Shown: positions 1 through 9,478, counted from the stretch's first letter. The stretch: DNA of 10,680 bases from an uncultured Clostridia bacterium (GCA_947304065.1 CAMZAI010000092.1:1-10680); one strand, 5' to 3'. The notes: a model not told the origin generated them from the letters alone. Program-made: numbers and translations.

Positions 1-1898
<1,898 letters not shown>

Positions 1899-1923
1899 AT
1901 AAATACCTCCTGCCCTTTTTTCC

Positions 1924-4179
1924 CTAAAATCGTATATCATAGACCGGCTGTACTTCAATACTCACCAATCCGTCCGTATTATCTTTTTCTTCTCCGCCCG
2001 CAGACTCTACGGTAATGAGCGCATTCTTCCCCATCGGAGAGATACGGAGTGTCAGCGGATCATTCAGCTTACATGCGTGCTCTTTAAGTCCGATCTCCCA
2101 GATATCGCCGTTCCAATAGTTGTCGCTTATCATTTCATCGCCTGCGAAAAGCTCCGCGACATCTCCTGAGTATTTTATGCGCAGGCGCATATCCTTAACC
2201 TCGTTAATATTCTTTGCAGTCTCATCGGAGAACCTGATCCCGTAACGCATAACTCCGGCTGTGCCTGACGAAGAGCATATCCCGGCCGTTACTTCCGCCT
2301 TTATCTCTTTGGTTTCAATAAGATACTCTCCGAGTATACCGCCGCCGGCTTTCTTCACAGCTTTTTGCGAATCTGCAAAAAGGTCCGCCGGATATGTCTG
2401 AATAAGGTTCGAGGCCTTTACGGTCTCAAGCCTTAATCCGCCCTGTTCGTCTTCAAGGAGCGCCGCATCGGTAAATACCAGACCTCCGTTTTCCAGAAGG
2501 TACATGCAATCGGCCAGACTGCGCGAAACAATAAGGATATCGATCTCACGCCCGTTCCCGGCTGCGGTCAGTATCCTGCAGTTTTCGCAGCTTTCGCTGA
2601 CATCGACTCCGTCCGCGAACCTGAACGTACCGTCCATGCCTTCCGGCACCATGAACACATAGGTCGGCTTCCCGCCGGCCACTGTGCGCAGAACCGGCTG
2701 CGCGTTCGCCTGCTTTAAAAGTATCCCGTCCAGTTCGAGGTTAAACGGAAGGATCGCATTCTCCTCCGCCGCAATTGAAATGTCAAAGTCTATCGTCTCA
2801 CCCGCAAGGGAAATGCTCACTTTCTCATGCTCTTTCGCCTTCATCCGGCTGTGGTCCTGATAATTGTTCACAAAGAGGAACCCGCTCCTGCCGTCGCTGC
2901 GGACCGCAAAGCGCAGAGTCTCCGCATCGTTCGGATCGATCTTCGACGCTCCCTCGGGCAGCACCGTCTCCATCGGCGCGAGCTTCTCCCCAAAGAATCG
3001 TGTAAAACAGTGAATGCTCTTTAAGCGTCTGAAAGACTCCCTGATCTGCCCGTATTCGCCTATCGCGGCCTGGAAATCGTAAGAAAGCTTCGTGACCTGC
3101 GACTCATTCATGTATGTACCGTGCCTGCCTATCTGATTGGTCCCGCCGTGGTACATATAGTAGCCTATGAAATTGCATCCGGAAGCCAGCTTGATATTCG
3201 CCAGCGCATCAACGCTCCTGCCCGGGAATGCGGCCCTGAAAGCGTAGCAGCTCATCATGCCTGCGCCCATCTCGCAGCACGCATAGGGGCGCTCGGAAGG
3301 CCTGTATGCGGGTTTAAAATCATCGGCGCAGACTGCGCCGTCGCGGTGATAATCCTCGTAGACAAATACTTCCGTCGCGGGGTGCTCCCCGGTCTTAAAA
3401 TAGAATATCCAGGGCCTGTACGCATAACCGCCCCAGAGAGGCATAACGCGCGGGGAATAAGCCGCTCCGCCCCACGCCGTGCCCGTAAAGAACGCGGGCT
3501 CAATCCCGGCTTTCAGCGCCAGCTCGCGCAGCTTCAGGATATACGGTTCTCCGTCGCGTCCCGCATTGATCCATTCGTTCGAGCTGCCAACGGTCATTTC
3601 CCATTTTGCCGAGGAATGCATGTACTCGTTGTCGAGCTGGACCGCGATCACGGGCCCGCCGTCCTTATAATACAGCCCGACAGTCTGTTTTCCTATTTCA
3701 CGGTAAAGCCGGTCAACATATACCAGAAATCCCTCATCGAGACTCCTGACCTCAAAGGGCTTGCCGAACAGCCAGTCGGGAAGTCCGCCGTTCCTGACTT
3801 CTCCGTGGGCAAAGGGACCGATCCGGAGTATCACAAAAAGACCGTGCTTCGCGCACAGCTCCGTAAAGCGCCTTAAATCCCTGCGGCCCGTAAAGTCAAA
3901 GCAGCCTTCCTCTTCCTCGTGATGGTTCCAGAGCACATAGGTCGAGACGATATTGATCCCGCCCATGCGCAGCTTGATCAGCTCATCCTCCCAGCGTTCG
4001 GGGACCATCCTGCTGTAATGAAATTCACCGGAAACCGCAAAATACGGCTTCCGGTCCTTTTCCATGTAATAGTTGTTAAACGATATCTCTCCGCCTCCGG
4101 CCGAACGCCCCGTAAAATCCTCTCCGAGGTCATACAGCGGCTGCGGTTTAAAGTCTCTCAGATCGACAGAATAACCCAT
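1924..4179 (-). CDS. Glycoside hydrolase family 35 beta-galactosidase, cytoplasmic
   Basis: This 751-residue protein is predicted to release terminal beta-galactosyl residues from oligosaccharides. The GH35 (beta/alpha)8 barrel occupies about residues 40-390. Family landmarks in order are FHYSRMVPERWEDEL (53-67), the YVLWNHHE strand (81-88), ILRIGPFAHGE followed by GGLPDWL (131-137), QLDNEY (181-186) with Glu185 as likely acid/base, CCEMGAGM (301-308) with Glu303 as likely nucleophile, MYHGGTN (342-348), and the closing YDFQAAIGEYG. Residues 400-751 should form the beta-sandwich accessory domains usual in the family. Several motifs are divergent: typical GH35 proteins have WNLHEP, an ENEYG-type acid/base motif and a different nucleophile context, so substrate preference may differ. 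There is no signal peptide, so it acts on imported sugar. A GGAG lies six bases before the ATG. The gene is 50 bases after the esterase and 25 before the DUF5107 gene. Confidence 0.93.
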   Translation of the reverse strand: MGYSVDLRDFKPQPLYDLGEDFTGRSAGGGEISFNNYYMEKDRKPYFAVSGEFHYSRMVPERWEDELIKLRMGGINIVSTYVLWNHHEEEEGCFDFTGRRDLRRFTELCAKHGLFVILRIGPFAHGEVRNGGLPDWLFGKPFEVRSLDEGFLVYVDRLYREIGKQTVGLYYKDGGPVIAVQLDNEYMHSSAKWEMTVGSSNEWINAGRDGEPYILKLRELALKAGIEPAFFTGTAWGGAAYSPRVMPLWGGYAYRPWIFYFKTGEHPATEVFVYEDYHRDGAVCADDFKPAYRPSERPYACCEMGAGMMSCYAFRAAFPGRSVDALANIKLASGCNFIGYYMYHGGTNQIGRHGTYMNESQVTKLSYDFQAAIGEYGQIRESFRRLKSIHCFTRFFGEKLAPMETVLPEGASKIDPNDAETLRFAVRSDGRSGFLFVNNYQDHSRMKAKEHEKVSISLAGETIDFDISIAAEENAILPFNLELDGILLKQANAQPVLRTVAGGKPTYVFMVPEGMDGTFRFADGVDVSESCENCRILTAAGNGREIDILIVSRSLADCMYLLENGGLVFTDAALLEDEQGGLRLETVKASNLIQTYPADLFADSQKAVKKAGGGILGEYLIETKEIKAEVTAGICSSSGTAGVMRYGIRFSDETAKNINEVKDMRLRIKYSGDVAELFAGDEMISDNYWNGDIWEIGLKEHACKLNDPLTLRISPMGKNALITVESAGGEEKDNTDGLVSIEVQPVYDIRF

Positions 4180-4229
4180 ACAAAACTCCGTTGTTCAGTA
4201 CTTTTACGATTCCCGGCCGTAACCGGACC

Positions 4230-5036
4230 TCAGGACTGTCTCTCCAGCGCCCATTCAAGTCCTGCTGCCAGCTGAGCTCTCCAGAATACCATATCGTGCA
4301 CACCGGGGCCGGTAAAGAAGGTCACGGGATAGCCGATCGAATCGAGATATGCCTTGAACTGTCTGTTGGGTTCGATCAGGAAATCCTCGGTGCCGCATGC
4401 CATGTAGAGCTCGGGCTTTTCCGCTCCCGTATCGATCAGGCGCTTTGCGAGCACCTCGGGATTGATGTCGGTCTTGTCCGCCTTTTGCAGATCTCCTCCG
4501 AAGGTATGCTCATAATAGTCGTAATTGGCCATGAATTCCGGGTCTTCGCGCTTCATGTTCTTCAGTCCGTTCACGATCAGTGCCGAAGAGAGCGCTATCG
4601 CCTTTGAAAATGTCCCGGGGAACGAGAGCGCGGTATGTATCGTGCCGAAGCCGCCCATCGACAGGCCTCCGATCATATTGTCCTCGCGTTTGTCCGAAAC
4701 ATTGAAGGTTTTATGCGTATACTCGACAAACTCGCGGCCCACATACTGCAGGTACCTGTAGCCGGTCTCGGGCCAGTCGAGATAAAAGCTGTTGTCGCCG
4801 TTGGGCATGAAGAAATTCACATTGAAGCGGTTCGCGAGATCCTGCAGCGGCGCGCCGTAAAGCCAGTCGGTATCGCATCCGCTGTAGCCGTGGAGCAGAT
4901 ATACATTCTTCGCGGGCCGCTTAAAATGCGGGTTCGTGTCGACGCCCCACTGGCAGTCGTTTGAGAATACCGCGCAGAAATGCACCGGTCTTGCGAGCTC
5001 CTTCGAGAAAAACGTCATGCTGTTGATCACTGCCAT
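4230..5036 (-). CDS. CE1-like / esterase D family alpha/beta-hydrolase
   Basis: This 268-residue serine esterase belongs to the esterase D / carbohydrate esterase family 1 type (PF00756). The family includes acetylxylan and feruloyl esterases, S-formylglutathione hydrolases and mycolyltransferases. The oxyanion-hole segment YLLHGYSG is at 46-53, the nucleophile elbow GGLSMGG at 123-129 gives Ser126, CGTEDFL (214-220) supplies a probable Asp218, and GVHDMVFW (245-252) supplies His247. The complete triad, correct spacing and typical length point to an active enzyme. There is no signal peptide, so it works in the cytoplasm. A perfect AAGGAGG (5045-5051) lies eight bases before the ATG. It is 18 bases after the mazG-like gene and 50 before GH35. 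By context it most likely removes acetyl or hydroxycinnamoyl groups from imported oligosaccharides; the exact acyl group cannot be read from sequence. Confidence 0.9.
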   Translation of the reverse strand: MAVINSMTFFSKELARPVHFCAVFSNDCQWGVDTNPHFKRPAKNVYLLHGYSGCDTDWLYGAPLQDLANRFNVNFFMPNGDNSFYLDWPETGYRYLQYVGREFVEYTHKTFNVSDKREDNMIGGLSMGGFGTIHTALSFPGTFSKAIALSSALIVNGLKNMKREDPEFMANYDYYEHTFGGDLQKADKTDINPEVLAKRLIDTGAEKPELYMACGTEDFLIEPNRQFKAYLDSIGYPVTFFTGPGVHDMVFWRAQLAAGLEWALERQS

Positions 5037-5054
5037 AAATAATACCTCCTTGAA

Positions 5055-5525
5055 TTAGAATCCTTTTCTTTCTTTAGCTTTTTCTATCAGGGCAAAAGCC
5101 TCGTTCATCGCATCCTTAAGATACTCCGTCTCCCACTCTCTGCCCACTTTTTCCTGCTTTTTGATGTCCGCCCAGGCTTTGAGCAGCTCCTCTTCCGAAG
5201 CGAATTTCATGTCCCCGAATACGTGAGGGTGCCTGCGTATCATTTTCTCGCAAACGGTTTCTGCCACGTCCTCGAGCGTGAAAAGCCCTTCCTCCTCCGC
5301 AATGACCGCGTGGAACACAACCTGCAGCAGAAGGTCGCCGAGCTCTTCCTTAAGGTTCGCGGAGTCGCCTGTTTTCTCAAGGATATTGATCCCGCCGATC
5401 ACCTCCGCGGCCTCCTCGATGCAGGTCGGTTTGAGGCTCGAATGGGTCTGGACCTTGTCCCATGCACAGCCGTCCTCACTCCTCAGTTTCACAACGATAT
5501 CTTTTAATCTCTCTATTTCGGACAT
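5055..5525 (-). CDS. mazG: MazG-type nucleoside triphosphate pyrophosphohydrolase
   Basis: This 156-residue single-domain MazG protein hydrolyses NTPs or dNTPs to the monophosphate and pyrophosphate, a housekeeping or nucleotide-pool function in the cytoplasm. Family signatures are clear: the N-terminal CAWDKVQTHSSLKP (20-33, matching the usual CPWD-QTH-SL pattern), the metal-binding EEAAE helix (37-41), EELGD (60-64, Glu60, Glu61 and Asp64), and RRHPHVFGD (97-105). Two-domain MazG proteins such as that of E. coli are about 260 residues; this is the short form. I chose the ATG at 5525 because GGAGGTG lies five bases upstream; the frame extends ten codons further to 5555, but that extension covers the ribosome binding site. 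It is the first gene of the operon, directly behind a sigma-A-like promoter and 18 bases before the esterase. No direct link to sugar breakdown is evident. Confidence 0.93.
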   Translation of the reverse strand: MSEIERLKDIVVKLRSEDGCAWDKVQTHSSLKPTCIEEAAEVIGGINILEKTGDSANLKEELGDLLLQVVFHAVIAEEEGLFTLEDVAETVCEKMIRRHPHVFGDMKFASEEELLKAWADIKKQEKVGREWETEYLKDAMNEAFALIEKAKERKGF

Positions 5526-5530
5526 ACAAA

Positions 5531-5537
5531 CACCTCC
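5531..5537 (-). promoter_or_regulatory. Ribosome binding site that fixes the mazG start
   Basis: GGAGGTG on the minus strand lies five bases before the ATG at 5525. It falls inside the longest possible reading frame (start 5555), which argues that the longer start is not used. Confidence 0.8.
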
Positions 5538-5558
5538 GCCGGACAGTCTTACCATTCA

Positions 5559-5587
5559 AGTATAATCCTCAAAGCCCTTCTTGTCGA
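5559..5587 (-). promoter_or_regulatory. Sigma-A-type promoter of the mazG-esterase-GH35-DUF5107 operon
   Basis: On the minus strand a -35 TCGACA (5587-5582, five of six to TTGACA) and a -10 TATACT (5564-5559, five of six to TATAAT) are separated by exactly 17 bases. Transcription would begin near 5552, leaving a leader of about 27 bases before the mazG ATG. It lies just downstream of the terminator of the preceding gene, as expected for a new transcription unit. No other good promoter is seen before the downstream genes. Confidence 0.75.
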
Positions 5588-5604
5588 GAGAACGGTCATC
5601 ATAC

Positions 5605-5631
5605 AAAAAACGCCCGGACAAAGCCCGGACG
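5605..5631 (-). terminator. Rho-independent terminator after the CE15-like gene
   Basis: The minus strand reads a 9-base stem CGTCCGGGC / GTCCGGGCG (seven Watson-Crick and two G-U pairs), loop TTT, then six T residues (5610-5605). It is 43 bases beyond the stop of the large secreted protein. On the plus strand the two G-U pairs become mismatches and the T run is shorter, so it mainly serves the minus strand. Confidence 0.88.
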
Positions 5632-5674
5632 CCTTTTGATCATATATGCAAAAATGGTTTCACTGTACGTAATA

Positions 5675-8600
5675 TTATTTTACCCGCTTGAAATTCACGC
5701 CTTCGTCGAGACCCGACTTTTTAAGGAGTTCCACAACCTTTTTGTAGGTTTCCTTATCGGCTTTGATCTTGAATACAGCGCCTTCGGCAATGCCCTTGAA
5801 CGCGTTCTTCGATACCGACTCGAGGCTTGCTCCGTAGATCACTATCTCGGAAAGCTTTGAATCGCCCCTGAATGCATTCTTTCCGATGGCTGTGATATTC
5901 TTGCCGATAACGGCTTTCTCAAGCTTTGCATTATTTCTGAATGCATTCTTTGCAATCTTCGTTACGTTGTAGGTCTTGCCGTCTATGGCAACCGACGCGG
6001 GAACCTTGATCGAAGCGGCACCTGTCTCAAGCGCCGTCAGTATAAGGCTGCCGTCCTTGTTAACTGCGTACGACCTCTTTGTCTGAGTTCCGCCGGCCTT
6101 GTTCTGCTCTACCGTGATCGAGACGCTGCCCTCAGCATCGGTCTCGACAGTCCTTACATAGACATTGCCCGCTTTGGTCGTCTTGATGACACTTGCGACC
6201 TCAGATCCGTCCGCATTCACGGTACGGATCTCTTCGACCTTTGTACCGTTTTTCTTGGTATGCTCCTCTTTAGTGGTCGTGCTTTCGCCGGTGCTGTCAT
6301 CATTTGTTTCTCCGACAGCGCCTTCCGGGGTCTCAACATCATCGATCGCTACAGTCTCGGGCTCTTCGGTGTCCTCCTCGAACTGAGGAATGATTATCAC
6401 CGGAACCACAGGCTGCGGAACAGGAGTCGCAGGATCGGGCGAAGGAGTCACAGGATCAGGTGACGGCGTTGCGGGATCGGGTGTTACAGGATCAGGGGAA
6501 GCCGTAACAGGCTCTTCTTCGGGGAAGGTGTAGTAATACCAGCCGTCCCTGCCGTCTGTGCCGCCGCTGCCGCCGGTTATGGTATTGTATCCGCCGTAAT
6601 ATACGTTATAAGGCGTATCGCCGTTTGTAATATTAAGCGCAAACGGATCCGTATTCAGACGGACTGCCGTCTCATCTTCCATTTCCGTTCCGAAGAAATA
6701 GCTGTTGAGGTACTTCGCGCTCCTCGTTCTCTGCTCGGAATCATTTCCGTGAGGATCCGAAGGCTTAAGCGCGCGGTAGTTGAATTTAACCAGATCGTCT
6801 GCGGTATAGCCGAGTGTATTGTATACGCTCTTTGCGACCTCAGCGCTCAGCGCGTCGGCCTCGCAGCCGTCGTTATAATCGTTTGTGGTGTTTTCGATGA
6901 TTATGGCACGGGGTGCCAGCGTAGCGATCAGATCGGTCTGATCGTAGGGCAGTCTGTTTCCGAAACCGTATGCGCCGTCCTCATAGCCGTAGAAATCGAA
7001 AGGCTTAAGGAAATGGCGGAAAAGTTCGGTCTCGCGCACACGGTTGTGCCTGATACTGTTTGCCATCATCTCTGTGCCCGATGCGGTCTGAGCGTTGGGT
7101 ACATTGGCGTCCTGCGACGCAAAAGGTGTTCCCGTGAAATCATACTGATGCCCGGTATAAACCAGTCTCCATGCAGATGCTCCCGAAGCCCCCGATGCGC
7201 CCGGTATGCACACATCTATTCTGTCGTCGAATACTCCCGCAACAAAAGCGTATTTGCCGTTTATCGAGAAACCGGTTACGGCAAGCTTTTCAGGGTCGAG
7301 AGACGCCATAGCCTTTACCGCGGTCTCGTCACTGCTTGCTTTTAATGCCTCGAGGGCATCGATAACGCGTGTCGCAGCCCATGCGGCCGCCATCTCGTTG
7401 CTGACCTCGCCGAGTGCCTCGACGCCGTTTCTGTGGTAAGGATACAGTTCGTAGAACGCGCCTGTTCTGTTGCCCCATGCGTATTCGTTGGTTCTGGTAT
7501 CGGATACTACCGAAGGGAGGGAAACAACCGCGATCCCCTGCTCGAGATATGCGGATATCTCTCCGTCGTAACTGAGCAGGATCGGGATCTGTCTGCCCTC
7601 GTTGCCCGAAGCAGCGAGCTGCTCTGCTGTGGGATATGAGATATCAAAGCTGATGTCCTTCGTTACGGAACCTACGGTAAGCTGCATCTTTACGGTTGCG
7701 GCAGAGGACGTATAGGTTCCTAAAGGATTTCCCCAATAGTCGGTATAAACAACTTTTCCCTTGCTGTTTATCCTGCTCTTTTGCTCACCTGCTTCATGAT
7801 ATTCCACCGTATAAGCGGCGCTGTCCGGTGCTCCCGGCTTATAGCCGTACTCGTAGAACTGAGCCAGGTCAAGTATCTCTGCGCGTCTTTCCGCCCAGTC
7901 ATCGGCATTCTTTACGAGTCTGTCAGTTCCGAAGAACTTATAAGGATTCGGAAGTGTATATACCGAAGGCAGTTCAGCGGGATCGGGGTACTTTGTATCG
8001 CCCCAGCGCAGTCCGTAGAATGCCGCTTCGATCTCAGCTGCCAGCGCGTCTGCCTCTGCTTTTCCGATCGCGTCCAGATCGGCAGCCTTAGCCTTTGCCA
8101 CAGCCGCGTCAAGTACCGCCTGACTATCCGCAGTGTATACGCCCTTTGCGAATGATGCCGAATCGATATAGCGCAGCAGAGTCGATATCCTCCAGGTGCT
8201 CTTTGCGAAAGCGTCGGTACCGTTCCATCCGGTGAGCACTACATTGCCCCAGTCCACCGAATTTGTGTGCTCATGATCGATCTTGGTATAGACCGCATCC
8301 TGGGAATGGCTCCAGAAAATATCTCCGAGCTTTATTGTCTCATATACCGGTTCCTGTACGGTGATCGCGCTGCCCGTTGCGGGAACGGAGATCGCCGAAC
8401 CTGAAGCCGGCTCGGGCGCGGGAACGTCCTTATAGCCTGTAATTACATTCTGATAATCATTTATCTTTATTTCCACGCCGAAGGTAAGGCCATTACCGGC
8501 ATTTGTGCTGTCAACGTTTTCTATCTGCAGGCCCACTTCGACCGTATAACCGATCTCTTTGCCTTCTCCATCCAACAAGGGACTTACCGCATATCCCCTG

Positions 8601-9262
8601 ATCCTGTCCATGTATTCGGGATGCTCGGGATCTCCCAATGGCGAGCCCAGAGACGGGATATTGCTGCTGTGATAGTAATAGAGATGTCCGTCTGCGCCGA
8701 TCGTAACTACACCCTGGGTATCGGTCTCATATACGACCTTCGCGTTATGCAGGTCGAATCCGAGCTCGATACTGTCGCCCGGGTCTACGGGCGTAACCGT
8801 AGTTTGCCAGGTAGTCCAATCGGTAGAAGTCTTGACTTCCTTTGCGGCTATTGCGGGATTTGCTGTCGCTCCGCCTGTTCCCGTAGTCCTGATAACATCC
8901 GCATCATATACATCGATGCCGAGATAAAGCACCGGACCGTCCCATACGGCACGGAGCTCACCGTGTGTTTCTTTTCCGCTTTCGTATGCATGCTGTGCGG
9001 ATGCCGCCTTGACATTTGCGATCTCCGATACCGGTGCCGAAGCATATGAAGCCTCGTCCAGTTTTCCGTCGATCACCATGCTCTCAGATGTGAATACCGC
9101 GTCCAGATCCTTCTGCGGATACGCATCGGGATCGTAAGCTCCCCGGTATTTGATGATGTGACTGTTGTTTTCCGCCGCTTGGGCCTTTTTCCCCTCAAAC
9201 GTGGGCAAAGCCATTAAAAAAGCGAGCAGGAACGCTATAACCCTGTAAGTATTTCTCCTCAT
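5675..9262 (-). CDS. Secreted CBM9 - CE15 glucuronoyl-esterase-like - LRR_5 protein
   Basis: This 1195-residue protein starts with a signal peptide (RR at 2-3, hydrophobic core 8-20, likely cleavage near the Ala-Gln-Ala-Ala at 27-30). Residues about 55-347 resemble a CBM9-type carbohydrate-binding domain (VIDGKLDEASY at 63-73, closing DWGNVVLTGW). Residues 348-420 are helical, FIVAR-like. Residues about 437-860 are CE15-like, a family that cleaves glucuronate esters linking lignin and xylan: DWAERRAEI (455-463), GAFYELYPYHRN (601-612), the elbow GFSINGK (664-670) with Ser666 and Lys670, IPGASGAS (686-693), LAPRAIIIENT (782-792), and candidate His838. The usual Arg after Ser is Ile667 and the canonical Glu position is Ala689, so activity is uncertain. 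A Pro-rich linker (918-958) and Thr/Glu-rich segment lead to BspA-type LRR_5 units (about 1080-1165: AKNAFRN, GKNAFRG, SKNAFKG). GGAGG lies six bases before the ATG. It is a single-gene unit by its flanking terminators. Confidence 0.86.
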   Translation of the reverse strand: MRRNTYRVIAFLLAFLMALPTFEGKKAQAAENNSHIIKYRGAYDPDAYPQKDLDAVFTSESMVIDGKLDEASYASAPVSEIANVKAASAQHAYESGKETHGELRAVWDGPVLYLGIDVYDADVIRTTGTGGATANPAIAAKEVKTSTDWTTWQTTVTPVDPGDSIELGFDLHNAKVVYETDTQGVVTIGADGHLYYYHSSNIPSLGSPLGDPEHPEYMDRIRGYAVSPLLDGEGKEIGYTVEVGLQIENVDSTNAGNGLTFGVEIKINDYQNVITGYKDVPAPEPASGSAISVPATGSAITVQEPVYETIKLGDIFWSHSQDAVYTKIDHEHTNSVDWGNVVLTGWNGTDAFAKSTWRISTLLRYIDSASFAKGVYTADSQAVLDAAVAKAKAADLDAIGKAEADALAAEIEAAFYGLRWGDTKYPDPAELPSVYTLPNPYKFFGTDRLVKNADDWAERRAEILDLAQFYEYGYKPGAPDSAAYTVEYHEAGEQKSRINSKGKVVYTDYWGNPLGTYTSSAATVKMQLTVGSVTKDISFDISYPTAEQLAASGNEGRQIPILLSYDGEISAYLEQGIAVVSLPSVVSDTRTNEYAWGNRTGAFYELYPYHRNGVEALGEVSNEMAAAWAATRVIDALEALKASSDETAVKAMASLDPEKLAVTGFSINGKYAFVAGVFDDRIDVCIPGASGASGASAWRLVYTGHQYDFTGTPFASQDANVPNAQTASGTEMMANSIRHNRVRETELFRHFLKPFDFYGYEDGAYGFGNRLPYDQTDLIATLAPRAIIIENTTNDYNDGCEADALSAEVAKSVYNTLGYTADDLVKFNYRALKPSDPHGNDSEQRTRSAKYLNSYFFGTEMEDETAVRLNTDPFALNITNGDTPYNVYYGGYNTITGGSGGTDGRDGWYYYTFPEEEPVTASPDPVTPDPATPSPDPVTPSPDPATPVPQPVVPVIIIPQFEEDTEEPETVAIDDVETPEGAVGETNDDSTGESTTTKEEHTKKNGTKVEEIRTVNADGSEVASVIKTTKAGNVYVRTVETDAEGSVSITVEQNKAGGTQTKRSYAVNKDGSLILTALETGAASIKVPASVAIDGKTYNVTKIAKNAFRNNAKLEKAVIGKNITAIGKNAFRGDSKLSEIVIYGASLESVSKNAFKGIAEGAVFKIKADKETYKKVVELLKKSGLDEGVNFKRVK
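6383..6511 (-). repeat. In-gene repeats encoding a Pro/Thr-rich linker
   Basis: Codons 918-960 of the CE15-like gene encode imperfect TPSPDP / VTPDPAT units (Pro-Asp-Pro spaced every six to seven residues). The DNA shows a matching degenerate repeat of roughly 18-21 bases. It joins the catalytic half to the C-terminal LRR part and probably acts as a flexible spacer between them. Confidence 0.75.
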
Positions 9263-9308
9263 ACCTGTCCTCCATTTTTTACTTAATTGCGGACACGCTC
9301 CGCCGAAC

Positions 9309-9334
9309 CGGACAAGAAATCAGTATCTTGCCCG
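9309..9334 (-). promoter_or_regulatory. Leader hairpin upstream of the CE15-like gene
   Basis: The minus strand forms a 9-base stem CGGGCAAGA / TCTTGTCCG (one G-U pair) with an 8-base loop, 47 bases before the ATG. It has no T run and so is not an obvious terminator. It could be an mRNA-stabilising leader or an operator; GATACT within it might alternatively be a weak -10 element. Confidence 0.4.
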
Positions 9335-9422
9335 ATGTTTTGCGGCATATGTCTTTGTCGGTCCCGGACCCCAAAAAGATCCGGTCAAAAAATGAAGCAG
9401 TGTACACTTTTTCCCATATGGT

Positions 9423-9443
9423 TATCTTCGTACCTTGAAGATA
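9423..9443. promoter_or_regulatory. 21-base inverted repeat, possible operator
   Basis: TATCTTC, a 7-base spacer, then GAAGATA form perfect 7-base arms. It sits between the terminator of the AraC-type gene and the CE15-like gene, 160 bases before the latter's ATG. It is not followed by a T run on either strand. A protein-binding site is the simplest reading; which regulator binds is unknown. Confidence 0.4.
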
Positions 9444-9450
9444 GCATCAT

Positions 9451-9478
9451 AAAAAATCACGGTCAATAAGACCGTGAT
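9451..9478 (-). terminator. Rho-independent terminator after the AraC-type gene
   Basis: The minus strand has a perfect 9-base stem ATCACGGTC / GACCGTGAT with loop TTATT, running directly into a T tract (9456-9451). It is 67 bases past the regulator's stop. The plus strand has no T run after it, so it acts on minus-strand transcripts. Confidence 0.92.

Noticed and set aside
3121..3876. A 251-codon open frame on the plus strand
   Set aside because: It lies entirely opposite the catalytic core of the GH35 gene and has no recognisable domain or ribosome binding site.
4212..4227. Short CCCGG/CCGGA hairpin between esterase and GH35 genes
   Set aside because: The stem is only five pairs including a G-U on the minus strand, with no T run, so it does not support termination inside the operon.
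5526..5555. Ten extra N-terminal residues on MazG
   Set aside because: They would cover the ribosome binding site and start almost at the predicted transcript start; the family begins near the ATG at 5525.
6383..6511. Tandem repeats that might be a CRISPR array
   Set aside because: The units are in frame, degenerate and encode a Pro-rich linker; there are no spacers.
6749..7345. A 198-codon open frame on the plus strand
   Set aside because: It is antisense to the CE15-like domain, whose minus-strand motifs are clear; the Cys/Arg-rich translation looks like a shadow.
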